Assembly: GCA_029939635.1 (NCBI GenBank)
Contig: JAOZSN010000007.1
Coordinates: 1 to 33,353, forward strand
Origin: Deltaproteobacteria bacterium
Lineage (GTDB): Bacteria > Desulfobacterota > Desulfobulbia > Desulfobulbales > SURF-16
Direction: 5' to 3'
DNA length: 33,353 nucleotides
How positions within the stretch are numbered: position 1 is the first letter of the stretch; every line of letters starts with the position of its first letter. The notes beneath the pieces were generated by a model. It saw only the letters and a list, made by a program, of their open reading frames with translations. It was not told the origin of the DNA and ran no database searches. Shown here in pieces: positions 1-7,912 of this stretch. A program made the position numbers and the translations under genes.

Positions 1-188
1 GCCTCAAAAACAGCCGCAAGGGAACCAAATTGCTGCAACAGAGTGCGGGCTGTTTTCTTACAATTGCGCCGTGGTGTACCCAAGGTGAGGAGTAATTCCA
101 GCACCTCATCATCATTTAAGGCAGTAATACCACGCTCAGAAAATTTCTGGCGCAAGCGGTCACGATGGCCTTCTCTGCTGTCAGCCAT
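1..188 (-). CDS. radC: RadC family (JAB/MPN) protein, N-terminal part, cut by window edge
   Basis: The minus strand from the ATG at 188-186 stays open to position 1, giving 62 residues that begin MADSREGHRDRLRQKF and continue with ALNDDEVLELLL and LLQQFGSLAAVFE. This is the N-terminal helical/HhH-like part of RadC proteins (family pattern: REGHRxRLRxRF, then LxDxExLELLL, then the FGSL motif). The catalytic-looking JAB/MPN metal site lies in the C-terminal half, outside the window. An AAGGA ribosome-binding site lies about 11 nt upstream of the ATG. RadC was once linked to DNA repair, but its true role is unsettled. The gene points away from the 6S-like RNA at 376-554. Confidence 0.85.
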   Translation of the reverse strand, partial: MADSREGHRDRLRQKFSERGITALNDDEVLELLLTLGTPRRNCKKTARTLLQQFGSLAAVFE

Positions 189-375
189 ATGGCAAAAATC
201 CTTTTTTGCGGTGAGCTGTACTCACAAGCTACATTATTGATACTGCCCGGTACCCTTTTTCTGTCGTAAACCATGCGAAAACTACAAACATTGCTGAATA
301 CGCCGAAAAAACAGCTCCCACCCGCCTTATCTATTGAGCAACTCAGAAAATTTATTACTCACGGGCACGAACAGA

Positions 376-554
376 GGAGGTAGGGGTCATTCTCGGAGTG
401 TAGCTCAGCACATTGCGTAGTCCTGCCTTAATGAACAAACGACAAACAGTACCTTTATTTAGCGGCAATGCCGCGTGATCAGAGTTTTTCTTTTGTGAAT
501 TTAGGCAGGCAAGCAGTGTGGTGTCGCGATCCGGAGAGAATTACCCCTACCTCC
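376..554 (+). ncRNA. ssrS: Candidate 6S RNA (RNA polymerase-binding regulatory RNA)
   Basis: The stretch folds as one long nested hairpin. A 19-bp closing stem (376-394 with 536-554, one mismatch) leads to an internal bubble (about 398-408 opposite 521-529). The upper arm continues with 409-416/513-520, 422-428/503-509 and 435-447/484-496 (11 of 13 paired), and is capped by GCGGC-AAT-GCCGC at 462-474. A ~180-nt rod with a closing stem, a central bubble and an apical arm is the hallmark of 6S RNA, which mimics an open promoter and binds sigma70-RNA polymerase. Local sequence also resembles the E. coli molecule from memory: TCTCGGAGTGT at the 5' bubble and GCGATCCGGAGAGAA at the 3' side. A terminator follows at 586-611. 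A weak TATTAC (353-358) could be its -10 box. Strand choice rests on the terminator. The rest of the radC-gatB gap (189-375) shows no other gene. Without a covariance search the family call is inference. Confidence 0.6.
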
Positions 555-585
555 GGATCGCAGCCCCGGAACCAAGAAATTGCCA

Positions 586-611
586 AACTCCTTGATAAGG
601 AGTTATTTTTT
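586..611 (+). terminator. Rho-independent terminator downstream of the 6S-like RNA
   Basis: AACTCCTT (586-593), a GAT loop and AAGGAGTT (597-604) form a perfect 8-bp stem followed on the plus strand by ATTTTTT. The T run lies on the plus side only, so it ends plus-strand transcription from the 6S-like locus. The stem overlaps the gatB stop codon at 603-605, so the two transcripts converge here. Confidence 0.6.
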
Positions 612-2036
612 CAACTCCTTACCAAACAACTGATTAGCCATCTTGGGGTTAGCCTTACCCTTGGAGGCCTTCATAAGCTGACCAACAAAAAAGCCCATGA
701 GCTTGGTCTTGCCCTCTTTAAACTGACCAACCTGATCTGGATTGGCAGCAATGATCTCCTGCACCATCTGCAGAATCTCGCCCTCGTCACTGACCTGAAC
801 CAGGTTCTTTTCCTTGACGATGGTCTCGCTATCTTTACCAGAGGCTATCATTTCCTCAAAGACGGTCTTGGCAATCTTGCCGCTGATAGTCCCCTTGTCC
901 ATAATGGCCAACAGCCCACCGAGATCCTTAGGGCTGACCGGAAAAGTGGCGATGGACATGCCCTCCTTGCCCTTCATCTCCCGCATAACTTCCGTCATAA
1001 TCCAGTTTGCCAGTTTCTTGGCATTAGGATAGACAGCCATGGCCCCCTCAAAATAATCAGCCAGAGCGCGCTCAGAGGTAAGGATTGTCGCCGCATCGGC
1101 TGATAAACCAATCTTATCCTGAAAACGCTGACAGCGCTGTTCTGGTAACTCAGGTAATGATTCTTCCACCCGCGCAATCCACTCATCATCAATAACCACC
1201 GGTACCAGATCAGGGTCGGGGAAATAGCGGTAATCATGGGCCTCTTCCTTTCCACGCATGGCATTGGTCTGGTTCTTGTCCGGGTCCCAGAGCAGGGTCT
1301 GCTGAACCACGGCACCACCATCCAGGAGAATATCACGCTGACGGCGAACCTCATACTCCAATCCGCGCTGGACATTACGAAAGGAGTTCATGTTTTTCAG
1401 TTCAGTACGGGTGCCAAGTTCTTCCTGGCCCATGGGACGCAAGGAGATATTGGCATCGCAGCGAAAACTGCCCTCCTGCATATTGCCATCACAAATATTC
1501 AGATAGGTAACAATGGCGTGTAGCTTGCGAAGATAGGCAACTGCCTGCTCTGGTGAACGGATATCAGGCTCGGAGACAATCTCCAGCAGCGGCGTACCAG
1601 CACGGTTCAAATCCACATAGCTCTTGGGGGCGCTATCGTCATGGACCAACTTACCGGCATCCTCCTCCATATGAATACGGGTGAGACCGATACGACTGCT
1701 TGTGCCATCCACCTCAATATCCACATGGCCATGTTCACAGATGGGCAGGTCAAACTGGGAGATCTGATAGCCCTTAGGCAAATCAGGATAAAAATAATTC
1801 TTGCGGGCAAACTGATTGGTACGGGTTATCTGGCTATTGGTGGCCAGCCCCAGTCGGATACCAAACTCCACCACCTGCTTGTTCAATACCGGCAAAACCC
1901 CAGGCATAGCTAGACAGACCGGACAGGTATTGCTGTTGGGTGGTCGGCCAAACTCAGTGGTACAGTTGCAAAAAATCTTTGATTTAGTCTTCATCTGGGC
2001 GTGAATTTCCAACCCAATTACAATTTCAAATTCCAT
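603..2036 (-). CDS. gatB: Asp-tRNA(Asn)/Glu-tRNA(Gln) amidotransferase subunit B
   Basis: A 477-residue GatB, the usual family length. With GatA and GatC it converts misacylated Glu-tRNA(Gln), and often Asp-tRNA(Asn), to the correct amide form in the cytoplasm. GatB contributes tRNA binding and the kinase step that activates the side-chain carboxylate. The N-terminus carries the signature [19 protein letters not shown], followed by paired cysteines (CNC and CPVC, residues about 23-42) typical of zinc-containing GatB. The catalytic core continues through [18 protein letters not shown]-like text, and the helical YqeY-type tail occupies about 330-475. gatA and gatC are not adjacent, as is common. 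The ATG (2036-2034) shares one base with the TAA of the upstream lipoprotein gene, suggesting translational coupling. Confidence 0.97.
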   Translation of the reverse strand: MEFEIVIGLEIHAQMKTKSKIFCNCTTEFGRPPNSNTCPVCLAMPGVLPVLNKQVVEFGIRLGLATNSQITRTNQFARKNYFYPDLPKGYQISQFDLPICEHGHVDIEVDGTSSRIGLTRIHMEEDAGKLVHDDSAPKSYVDLNRAGTPLLEIVSEPDIRSPEQAVAYLRKLHAIVTYLNICDGNMQEGSFRCDANISLRPMGQEELGTRTELKNMNSFRNVQRGLEYEVRRQRDILLDGGAVVQQTLLWDPDKNQTNAMRGKEEAHDYRYFPDPDLVPVVIDDEWIARVEESLPELPEQRCQRFQDKIGLSADAATILTSERALADYFEGAMAVYPNAKKLANWIMTEVMREMKGKEGMSIATFPVSPKDLGGLLAIMDKGTISGKIAKTVFEEMIASGKDSETIVKEKNLVQVSDEGEILQMVQEIIAANPDQVGQFKEGKTKLMGFFVGQLMKASKGKANPKMANQLFGKELKK

Positions 2037-2227
2037 TACTCTTCCTTGGCATACTTCTTTTCGACTGCTTTGGCGGCCTGTCTGGCCTTATCCAGAGGAT
2101 CTTTTATCGAGTGGGTCAATTTATCTGCGGTCTTATCAGTCAATTTCTCTATATCACCCTTGTCGTCTCCACCAGAACAGGCGGTAAGTAGTAAACCAAC
2201 AGCAATAGAGATGAGTATTTTCGCCAT
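2036..2227 (-). CDS. Small lipoprotein of unknown function
   Basis: A 63-residue product that begins [20 protein letters not shown]: a short basic n-region, a hydrophobic h-region and the lipobox LTAC, so Cys17 is the likely lipidated residue. The mature part (about 47 residues) is highly charged, rich in Lys, Asp and Ala, and probably helical ([20 protein letters not shown]). It resembles small helical envelope lipoproteins, but no specific family is recognised. Its TAA overlaps the gatB ATG by one base and it starts 21 nt after the upstream gene stops, so the three genes are probably one transcript. An AGGAGG-type ribosome-binding site precedes the ATG. Asp/Gly after the Cys (SGGDD) may influence sorting, but Desulfobacterota rules are not established. 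Confidence 0.8.
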   Translation of the reverse strand: MAKILISIAVGLLLTACSGGDDKGDIEKLTDKTADKLTHSIKDPLDKARQAAKAVEKKYAKEE

Positions 2228-2248
2228 TCGACATCCTCCTTTATTGGG

Positions 2249-2785
2249 TTACCCCTTATGAATCCAGGCACTCAGCCGTGATAATTCTTCCGGCCATTGG
2301 CTACTGATCCGTATCTTAATAAACTGCAGCAAAAGCTGGTCAATGGTCTTATAGGCTGTCTCCAGCATACCGATGCGATCCAGAAGGCGTCCTTCAACAG
2401 CCTCATCGTCATCACCCTCATCGGCACTATCTAAAGTCTTTGGCACCTTCACCGAGCGAAACTCTAGCAGGCTGGCCTTGATAGTCATATGCCATTCATA
2501 TTCACCACGAACCATGTGAATACGAGCCTGCTCAAGCTTCTTACCCTGGCGCAGGCCGGTGCGAGCCTCTTTGAGTTCCGACTGTAACCCCTGGCATACC
2601 ACCTTTTCCAGAGATTCACCCTCGCCATACTCCAACAGCATATGCTTTTCAAAGATGAGCTGGATATCCTCACCGCTCTCTTCCACCAGCACAGTGCCAC
2701 CACGCTCCTCACTCTTATACCAAAGCCAGGAGAGAAATTCTTGGCCCAAGAAACGCTTTTCAACAATCAGGTCAACGAGATCCAT
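2249..2785 (-). CDS. Conserved protein, possible C-terminal half of a split RdgC
   Basis: A 178-residue soluble protein beginning MDLVDLIVEKRFLGQEFLSWLWYK. No signal peptide or membrane segment is present. It contains an acidic patch (SADEGDDDEAVEG, about 120-132) followed by a helical segment (LETAYKTIDQLLLQFIK). It lies directly downstream of the RdgC-like gene on the same strand. Its order of elements (a Gly-Lys-rich helix, then a strand ending in a basic segment, then an acidic stretch, then a helix with LLLQFIK) resembles the C-terminal half of E. coli RdgC. I therefore suspect that the 201- and 178-residue proteins together correspond to one longer RdgC. This is inference from remembered sequence; direct similarity is low. 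An alternative is an unrelated partner protein. A CGGAG ribosome-binding site precedes the ATG. Confidence 0.65.
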   Translation of the reverse strand: MDLVDLIVEKRFLGQEFLSWLWYKSEERGGTVLVEESGEDIQLIFEKHMLLEYGEGESLEKVVCQGLQSELKEARTGLRQGKKLEQARIHMVRGEYEWHMTIKASLLEFRSVKVPKTLDSADEGDDDEAVEGRLLDRIGMLETAYKTIDQLLLQFIKIRISSQWPEELSRLSAWIHKG

Positions 2786-2909
2786 TAGTGACTTACTCCG
2801 TAATTACTGCCATAAAAAACAAGGCTAGGGAAATTTGTGTAAAATGACTATGTTACAATTATCTACAAGTCACTTATGCCGTTCCTAAATAATATTCCCG
2901 TCAAAGGTG

Positions 2910-3515
2910 CTAGACAAGTACCGCCGGTGAAATATTAGCAAGGGCCTGACGTCCAGCAGTATCAAGCATTGATTCAGCCAGATTATAGGGAACCTGGAGC
3001 ATGAGATGGAGTTCGAAGGTATCCTTGAAAAAATCCTCCAACAGCTCCTGGGCCTTTTGGTTAGTAGAAAAAAAGAGCAACGAGCTATCACTTAGATTCC
3101 AAATCAGATCATAGGTAGCAGGTACTGGTACAGCTTTTTTCATCAGCATGAGCTGCATATTCTCTTTGATCTCCAACTTCTGGTGGCGATTAAGCTTGGG
3201 AATTTGACGCTCTCGTTTAATGCGCTCCTCCTCCTTAAGGCAAAATTTCTTAAGCACCTTAGGCGACACCTTACGCTCATCCACCCGCATGGTCAGGCAG
3301 ACATAGTCCGCCACCCCATAGGAGGCATAGGCAAATTCGGCATCAAACATATTCATCACCGATACCCAGCCGATTGAAAACTCATCATAGGTGTCATCAA
3401 TATCTTTAAAGGCAAAGCGCGACACCTTATCAGCGACAAGATCCCAAAAATTAGCCGGAGGATCACCAAGCACTTGATAGCGCACAAAGGTGGCAGAAGC
3501 AGAAAGAAGGCCCAT
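2910..3515 (-). CDS. rdgC: RdgC-like recombination-associated protein (short form)
   Basis: A 201-residue protein matching the N-terminal half of RdgC: MGLLSASATFVRYQV, then FAFKDIDDTYDEFSIGWV (the conserved GWV near residue 50), then MRVDERKVSPKVLKK, a charged helix with KLEIKENMQLMLMKKAVPVP, and YDLIWNLSDSSLLFFS (E. coli has a similar strand followed by KKAED). E. coli RdgC (about 300 residues) is a ring-shaped DNA-binding protein of the nucleoid that restrains RecA. Here the protein stops about 100 residues short of that, and the next gene on the same strand may supply the remainder. The 122-nt spacer between them has stops in frame, so this is not a simple sequencing frameshift. The ATG at 3515 has no strong ribosome-binding site. 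Confidence 0.75.
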   Translation of the reverse strand: MGLLSASATFVRYQVLGDPPANFWDLVADKVSRFAFKDIDDTYDEFSIGWVSVMNMFDAEFAYASYGVADYVCLTMRVDERKVSPKVLKKFCLKEEERIKRERQIPKLNRHQKLEIKENMQLMLMKKAVPVPATYDLIWNLSDSSLLFFSTNQKAQELLEDFFKDTFELHLMLQVPYNLAESMLDTAGRQALANISPAVLV

Positions 3516-3621
3516 AGGGAATTCCCAGAGAGTGAAGGTTAAAGGTTGAAAAATTAAGCCAAAAATATAGCAGACTACCCCATATTTTCATAGCCTGAAA
3601 AACAAAGAAATCCGAGCCAAG

Positions 3622-3718
3622 GAAAAAGGCGTGTAGGTGTGGCTGGCACTGCCGATAATAGTAAAGCTATATCGGCAGTGCCAGACGCGACCAGATACCG
3701 TGCCTACACGCCTTTTTC
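3622..3718. repeat. Nested inverted repeat (cruciform/terminator) at the usp 3' end
   Basis: Outer arms 3622-3637 and 3703-3718 are perfectly complementary over 16 bp (GAAAAAGGCGTGTAGG). Inner arms 3643-3657 and 3670-3684 are perfectly complementary over 15 bp (CTGGCACTGCCGATA) around a 12-nt loop. The asymmetric spacer 3685-3702 separates the two right arms. On the minus strand the outer arm ends in TTTTTCC, so it can terminate the usp transcript. The right outer arm overlaps the last base of the usp stop codon. The double nesting is more elaborate than a simple terminator and could be a decayed mobile repeat. Confidence 0.8.
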
Positions 3719-4658
3719 AGCCGACGAGCCAGACTGCTACGTCTGTTACATTCGCCAATACCCGGTCGGAAACACCCCTGAAAATGCCCTTGTCTTTCTC
3801 TGGCCTACGGCCCATGACAATGGTGGAAAAGGCCTTTTCATGGGCCAGGTTGGCAATGGTCTGGGCGGGCTCAACACCCTTGGTATTTTCCAGACACCGG
3901 ATGCGATCACCACTGATGCCCGCCTCTTTCAGTACCTGTTCCGAGGCATGGAAATGAAAGAGACCATCATCATTGCCCCGCAGATGCTCATCACACCACT
4001 CTTTGCCCCATTTCTCGTGAAACTCTTCTCTAGGGGAAATATGGTCGGCAGCCAGCATGGCACCGGAATGAAACAAGGTGACCTCTGCGGTAGGGTTGTT
4101 CTGCAGCATAAAGCCGAGATGATCCACCGCAGCCAGCGAATATTGACTACAATCCACCGGTACCAGGAATTTATCACCCCCAGGTGCACCATTGACGATC
4201 CACAGGGGTAGACTATGATTCTTCTCCATGATCTCCGAGGAGATAGAGCCGGAAACAAACTTGAGGAGGGCAGGGATCTCTCTTTTACTGAGCAACAAGG
4301 CATCATACATCCCCTTCTGACCCATGGTTCTCAGGGTGGCAGAAGAGGTGCCAAAACCAAATTTACACTCCAACTCCAGTTGCTCCTCGCTGAAACCTGC
4401 TGCATAAAATTTGCGGGCAAGAGACTCCAAGTGGCGCTGCGCTGTGACTTTTTTCTGCACTGCCCCCTTGTCAGTCTTAGCCACTGACTCCAAATCGCCC
4501 AGCAAGGCCATAGAAGCCGAGGCCTTATGGAAGGGAATGATAGTAACCAGATGAAAAAGGATATCGTGCTGTTGTGCAAAAAGACCGGAAAGCAGATACT
4601 CACAACTCCAGTTATCAAGGCTGGAACCATTCAGGGCAACGAGAATTTTTTTCTGCAT
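3717..4658 (-). CDS. Tandem universal stress protein (two UspA domains)
   Basis: A 313-residue cytoplasmic protein with two Usp folds. The first starts at KKILVALNGSSLDNW and ends near SLPLWIVNG (about 4-157). The second starts at DKFLVPVDCSQYSLAAVDHLG (about 161) and ends TDVAVWLVG. Each begins with the strand-turn V-x-x/D-x-S pattern of Usp domains. The second carries IVMGRRPEKDKGIFRGVSDRVL, equivalent to the G-x-x-G-x(9)-G(S/T) ATP-binding motif, though the spacing is degenerate (GRRPEKDKGIFRGVS), so nucleotide binding is uncertain. Usp proteins act in starvation and stress survival. It is preceded by 57 nt after the Cache-AlbA_2 gene on the same strand, so it may be the last gene of that operon. 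The inverted repeat at 3622-3718 ends the unit. Confidence 0.88.
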   Translation of the reverse strand: MQKKILVALNGSSLDNWSCEYLLSGLFAQQHDILFHLVTIIPFHKASASMALLGDLESVAKTDKGAVQKKVTAQRHLESLARKFYAAGFSEEQLELECKFGFGTSSATLRTMGQKGMYDALLLSKREIPALLKFVSGSISSEIMEKNHSLPLWIVNGAPGGDKFLVPVDCSQYSLAAVDHLGFMLQNNPTAEVTLFHSGAMLAADHISPREEFHEKWGKEWCDEHLRGNDDGLFHFHASEQVLKEAGISGDRIRCLENTKGVEPAQTIANLAHEKAFSTIVMGRRPEKDKGIFRGVSDRVLANVTDVAVWLVG

Positions 4659-4715
4659 GATACATTCCTCTGTAAAAAGTCTGAAACAAGAATGCCTTAT
4701 TAAAGGTATCCTAAA

Positions 4716-6290
4716 TCATATGCGCCCTTCAATATATTTAATCATCTGGCTCATGGACATTTTCATGCTGGACGGACCAGAACGCACCAGAAAATCCTCG
4801 TTTTTGCCCACCACTAAGAACACAGGCCGACGTACTCGCTCACACTCAATGATCAAAAGCATCTTGCCCTCAAGCAGACAAATTTTGAGTTGAATGAATC
4901 GGACAAATTCCGGGCCGATATGATGGCTGATCAGGCTCTTAAAATGAAGGCGAACCTTATCCTCATTGGCAAAATTATCAGCACCAATGCCCATAATAGT
5001 GCCGTCATCCTCAACACCAATGAGTAAAATACCACCATCTGAATTCATAAAAGCCACCACCGCCTTGAGCCAGGCCAATTCAATCTCCTTGCCCTTTTTT
5101 CCTGTTTTCAGGTTGGTACGCATGGTGGATTTAAACTCCAGAGAAGCGCTTTCCCCGGCCTCAATAAGGCTACGCAACTCATTTTCCAGATTCTGGTTAC
5201 TGATGTTCTGCCGCGGTAGATCACGGAGCTGATAGCTGTATTTTGCCACCAGCCGATAGGCAAAGACAACACCGCCACCAATAACCAAAAGAGCAACCAG
5301 GCCCCACTGCAACCAACGCTGTTTCACATCAGCCATGATCTCTTTTTCAGGCACAATAACCACCACCCAGGAAGAGGCATCTGCTCCGTCCAGCGGAGAA
5401 AACCCGGCCCACCATGATTGACCGGCGCTGCTAAATTCCAGGGCTTGCTTCTCTCCACGCTCATCTGCCTGCCAAAGCTCCATGGCCCGGGTGACAGGCC
5501 CACTGCTCTGTCGCAACTGCGTGGCCTGATTATGGACAATAATTGAGCCGTCTCGCTCAATGAGAATGATATGACCGTTTTTACCCACCCCCAGACTATT
5601 CAAAAAATTCAGTAAATCTTCCTGTAATAGATCCAGGGCCAAAACCTGGTCTACCCCATCCTGGCTTGACCAGGAAATGGCAGCGGTGACACCGATCTTA
5701 CCGGCAGTGAAAAACATGTACGGCTCGGTCCAGAATATCTCATCTCTGCCTGCCACCGCCTCAGCAAACCAGGGCCGAGAGCGGGGATCATATTGCAAAT
5801 GTTCCTGCCAGCTTTTGTCCGCCTTACTTGTATCGCGCCACTGGCGCCACTGCGCCGTACCTCCTCCCTCATTCAGGGAAGTAAAACGCCTACTCTTCCA
5901 GGAGTCCTTCTCTCGATGCAAAAAAAATTCTCCACCATTGGAATCGGCCAGCATCACAGCAGATATATGGGGATAGGCCTGCAAGACAGGAACAAGCAGA
6001 CGCATCATGCCCTGTTCATCCAGGCTGGCAAACATTCCTGCTTCACCCCATTGCCGGCCAATCTGCAAGGTGGTCTCGATAGGATCAGTAAACTGCCTAA
6101 ACCTCTTTTTAACTATGGTGGTGGTGTCAGTGATGATGGTGGACGAAATGTCCCGCCGCATGGTCAGACCAAGGTAGGCACTGGTGGCAATAATGAGCAA
6201 GGTGGTGAGCAAAAGCACGCCTATAATATCACGCAATAAACGGCGCCTGATATTTTGCGGATAGTTTGGAAATAGGTGGGTGATATCCAT
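4716..6290 (-). CDS. Membrane dCache sensor fused to an AlbA_2 (Schlafen-like) domain
   Basis: 524 residues. Membrane segments at about 22-44 and 327-347 flank a periplasmic double-Cache domain. This contains the typical YDPRSRPWFAEAV (167-179) and WTEPYMFF (187-194) followed by GKIGVTAAISW. After a linker (350-375), residues 378-520 form an AlbA_2 domain: GESASLEFKS (Glu380, Glu385), VVAFMNSDGGILLIGVEDDGTIMGI (two Asp at 428-429). Cache domains bind small extracellular ligands. AlbA_2 is the prokaryotic Schlafen-like fold, described as nucleic-acid or nucleotide binding; the Glu-x4-Glu and Asp positions match those of Schlafen RNase cores. There is no histidine kinase, GGDEF or chemotaxis output, which is unusual. 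It starts 3 nt after the antiporter gene stops, so the two are co-translated. Function is inferred only: a transmembrane sensor with a nucleic-acid-directed output. Confidence 0.85.
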   Translation of the reverse strand: MDITHLFPNYPQNIRRRLLRDIIGVLLLTTLLIIATSAYLGLTMRRDISSTIITDTTTIVKKRFRQFTDPIETTLQIGRQWGEAGMFASLDEQGMMRLLVPVLQAYPHISAVMLADSNGGEFFLHREKDSWKSRRFTSLNEGGGTAQWRQWRDTSKADKSWQEHLQYDPRSRPWFAEAVAGRDEIFWTEPYMFFTAGKIGVTAAISWSSQDGVDQVLALDLLQEDLLNFLNSLGVGKNGHIILIERDGSIIVHNQATQLRQSSGPVTRAMELWQADERGEKQALEFSSAGQSWWAGFSPLDGADASSWVVVIVPEKEIMADVKQRWLQWGLVALLVIGGGVVFAYRLVAKYSYQLRDLPRQNISNQNLENELRSLIEAGESASLEFKSTMRTNLKTGKKGKEIELAWLKAVVAFMNSDGGILLIGVEDDGTIMGIGADNFANEDKVRLHFKSLISHHIGPEFVRFIQLKICLLEGKMLLIIECERVRRPVFLVVGKNEDFLVRSGPSSMKMSMSQMIKYIEGRI

Positions 6291-6293
6291 ACT

Positions 6294-7901
6294 CTATTGC
6301 TCTCCTTTCCCCAAAGAAGCACAGACATGATGACCATAGCCAGCTCCAGCCTCGGCATAAATATTATAGGCGGTGGATGCACCAGCAGCCAATAACTCGT
6401 TGAGCTCATCATCAAAAAGAGCGGTGGCGGTCACCTGGCCCTGGAAGCCAATTTGCTTCAACTCCTGCAGGGCAAACATGTTAGCGCGATGGTTGGGTAT
6501 GGCCAGCATCACCAGCTGCACGCCAGCAAGATTCACCTTATGCCAAAAATCAAAATCAGTGGCATCCCCCAATATTACCTGATGGCCTGCCTGTCTATGT
6601 GTATCAACTGTTGCCTGGTCAAAATCCAACCCCAGAACCCTATCACCATGTCGGGCAAATGCCGTATCATACGCCCCCATACCCACGCGGCCCATGCCAA
6701 AAATGAGGATGGCTGCCTGACCCACATCCACTGCCACCTCGTCAGGATGCTCTCCATTCCTCTCAAAACGAGCCAATTTCGCTGTGAAGCGATCATACAG
6801 GGCATTGGCCTGACTATTAAGAGGCGCCCCAAGAATAAAGGAAAAAGTCAAAGCCAGAGAGAGAATGACCAACCACTCTGGCCCCAACCAACCCTGTTTG
6901 CTGGAAATACCCACCACCAGCAGACCAAAGATGGAATAATTTGACAATACCAAGGAAGAGAGGAAGGCTGTTCTGGCCCGCAGCTTAAAGCGACACAGCA
7001 CGAGCATATAAAGAACAGATTTCACAGGTATGAATACCACCAAAGCCAAGGCAAGAAAGGCCTGGCTCCAGGCCAACTGGGCAAAGATGCCTATCTTCAT
7101 AAAAAAGGCGACTAAAAAAAGATCCTTAAAGCCATAGAGAGACTTAGACATTTCAGAGGCACGAGGGTGGCCGGAAACCAGAACACCAAAAACCAGGGCA
7201 CCAAGATCTGGTTTGAGCCCCACCAGGGTAAAACTGGTGGCACCAATAACTATGGAGACAAAAAAACCAGCCAGGATGAGTAACTCACCATGACCGCTGC
7301 GATCCATAATATAAAAGAAGAGGGGCCGCACACCTGCCAGCAGCAGCGGCAGAGCCAGGGCCCAGAGTGAAGGAAACTCGCCCTTGGAAAAAGTAATAAA
7401 GAGTACAGCCAGGATATCCTGCATGATGAGGATACCAATGGCAATGCGGCCATGCAGGGCACTCATCTCACCCTTCTCCTCCAGGGTCTTTACTGCAAAG
7501 ATGGTACTGGAAAAACTCAAAGCAAAGCCAAGCAGCAGGGCCTGGTTAAAATCGAGACCGGTGAGGGCGGCCAGGCCCAAGGTGGAACCAGCCAGGATGA
7601 GCAAACTATAAAAAATGACGCAGAAAAAGACATGGAGGGTGGTGCCAGCCCAGATCTCCGGTCGGGTCATACTCTTCAGATCCAGTTTAAGACCAATGGT
7701 AAAGAGCAACAAAATGATACCATAATCGGCCAGAACCTCCAGCTTTATGGTTCCTCCGGTAAGTCCCATAAAGTTGAGCACAAAACCGACAACTAAAAAA
7801 CCGATCATGGGCGGTAATTTAAGCAGCTTAAACACAAAGCCGCCGACAAAAGCAGCTCCCACCCAGATAATATTTATATACTCCGGTGCAAGGGTATCCA
7901 T
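6294..7901 (-). CDS. CPA2-family monovalent cation:proton antiporter with RCK domain
   Basis: About 535 residues from the ATG at 7901, which I chose because AAGGAGGG lies 7 nt upstream; longer readings would run into the preceding glycosylase gene. Around a dozen membrane segments span about 8-370, with KLPPMIGFLVVGFVL and the conserved QD pair (IGILIMQDILAVLF) of the KefB/KefC-type ion pathway. The cytoplasmic tail has an RCK/TrkA-N Rossmann fold (AILIFGMGRVGMGAYD, about 400-415, then RVLGLDFD) that binds NAD(H) or similar ligands and gates transport. The likely role is K+ or Na+ exchange for protons at the inner membrane. There is no C-terminal TrkA-C domain. It ends 3 nt before the Cache-AlbA_2 gene, so function may be linked to the signal sensed there. 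Confidence 0.9.
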   Translation of the reverse strand: MDTLAPEYINIIWVGAAFVGGFVFKLLKLPPMIGFLVVGFVLNFMGLTGGTIKLEVLADYGIILLLFTIGLKLDLKSMTRPEIWAGTTLHVFFCVIFYSLLILAGSTLGLAALTGLDFNQALLLGFALSFSSTIFAVKTLEEKGEMSALHGRIAIGILIMQDILAVLFITFSKGEFPSLWALALPLLLAGVRPLFFYIMDRSGHGELLILAGFFVSIVIGATSFTLVGLKPDLGALVFGVLVSGHPRASEMSKSLYGFKDLFLVAFFMKIGIFAQLAWSQAFLALALVVFIPVKSVLYMLVLCRFKLRARTAFLSSLVLSNYSIFGLLVVGISSKQGWLGPEWLVILSLALTFSFILGAPLNSQANALYDRFTAKLARFERNGEHPDEVAVDVGQAAILIFGMGRVGMGAYDTAFARHGDRVLGLDFDQATVDTHRQAGHQVILGDATDFDFWHKVNLAGVQLVMLAIPNHRANMFALQELKQIGFQGQVTATALFDDELNELLAAGASTAYNIYAEAGAGYGHHVCASLGKGEQ

Positions 7902-7912
7902 AGCTTCCCTCC

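Noticed and set aside
43-240. Short plus-strand ORF at the left edge
   Set aside because: It overlaps antisense to the RadC N-terminus, which matches a known family.
395-420. tRNA-like start (GGAGTGTAGCTCAGC)
   Set aside because: The D-arm-like text is not followed by an anticodon arm, T-arm or acceptor match; the stretch is part of the 6S-like hairpin.
468-1103. Long plus-strand ORF (211 codons) opposite gatB
   Set aside because: It lies antisense to a clear, conserved gatB and has no recognisable protein; it is a shadow frame.
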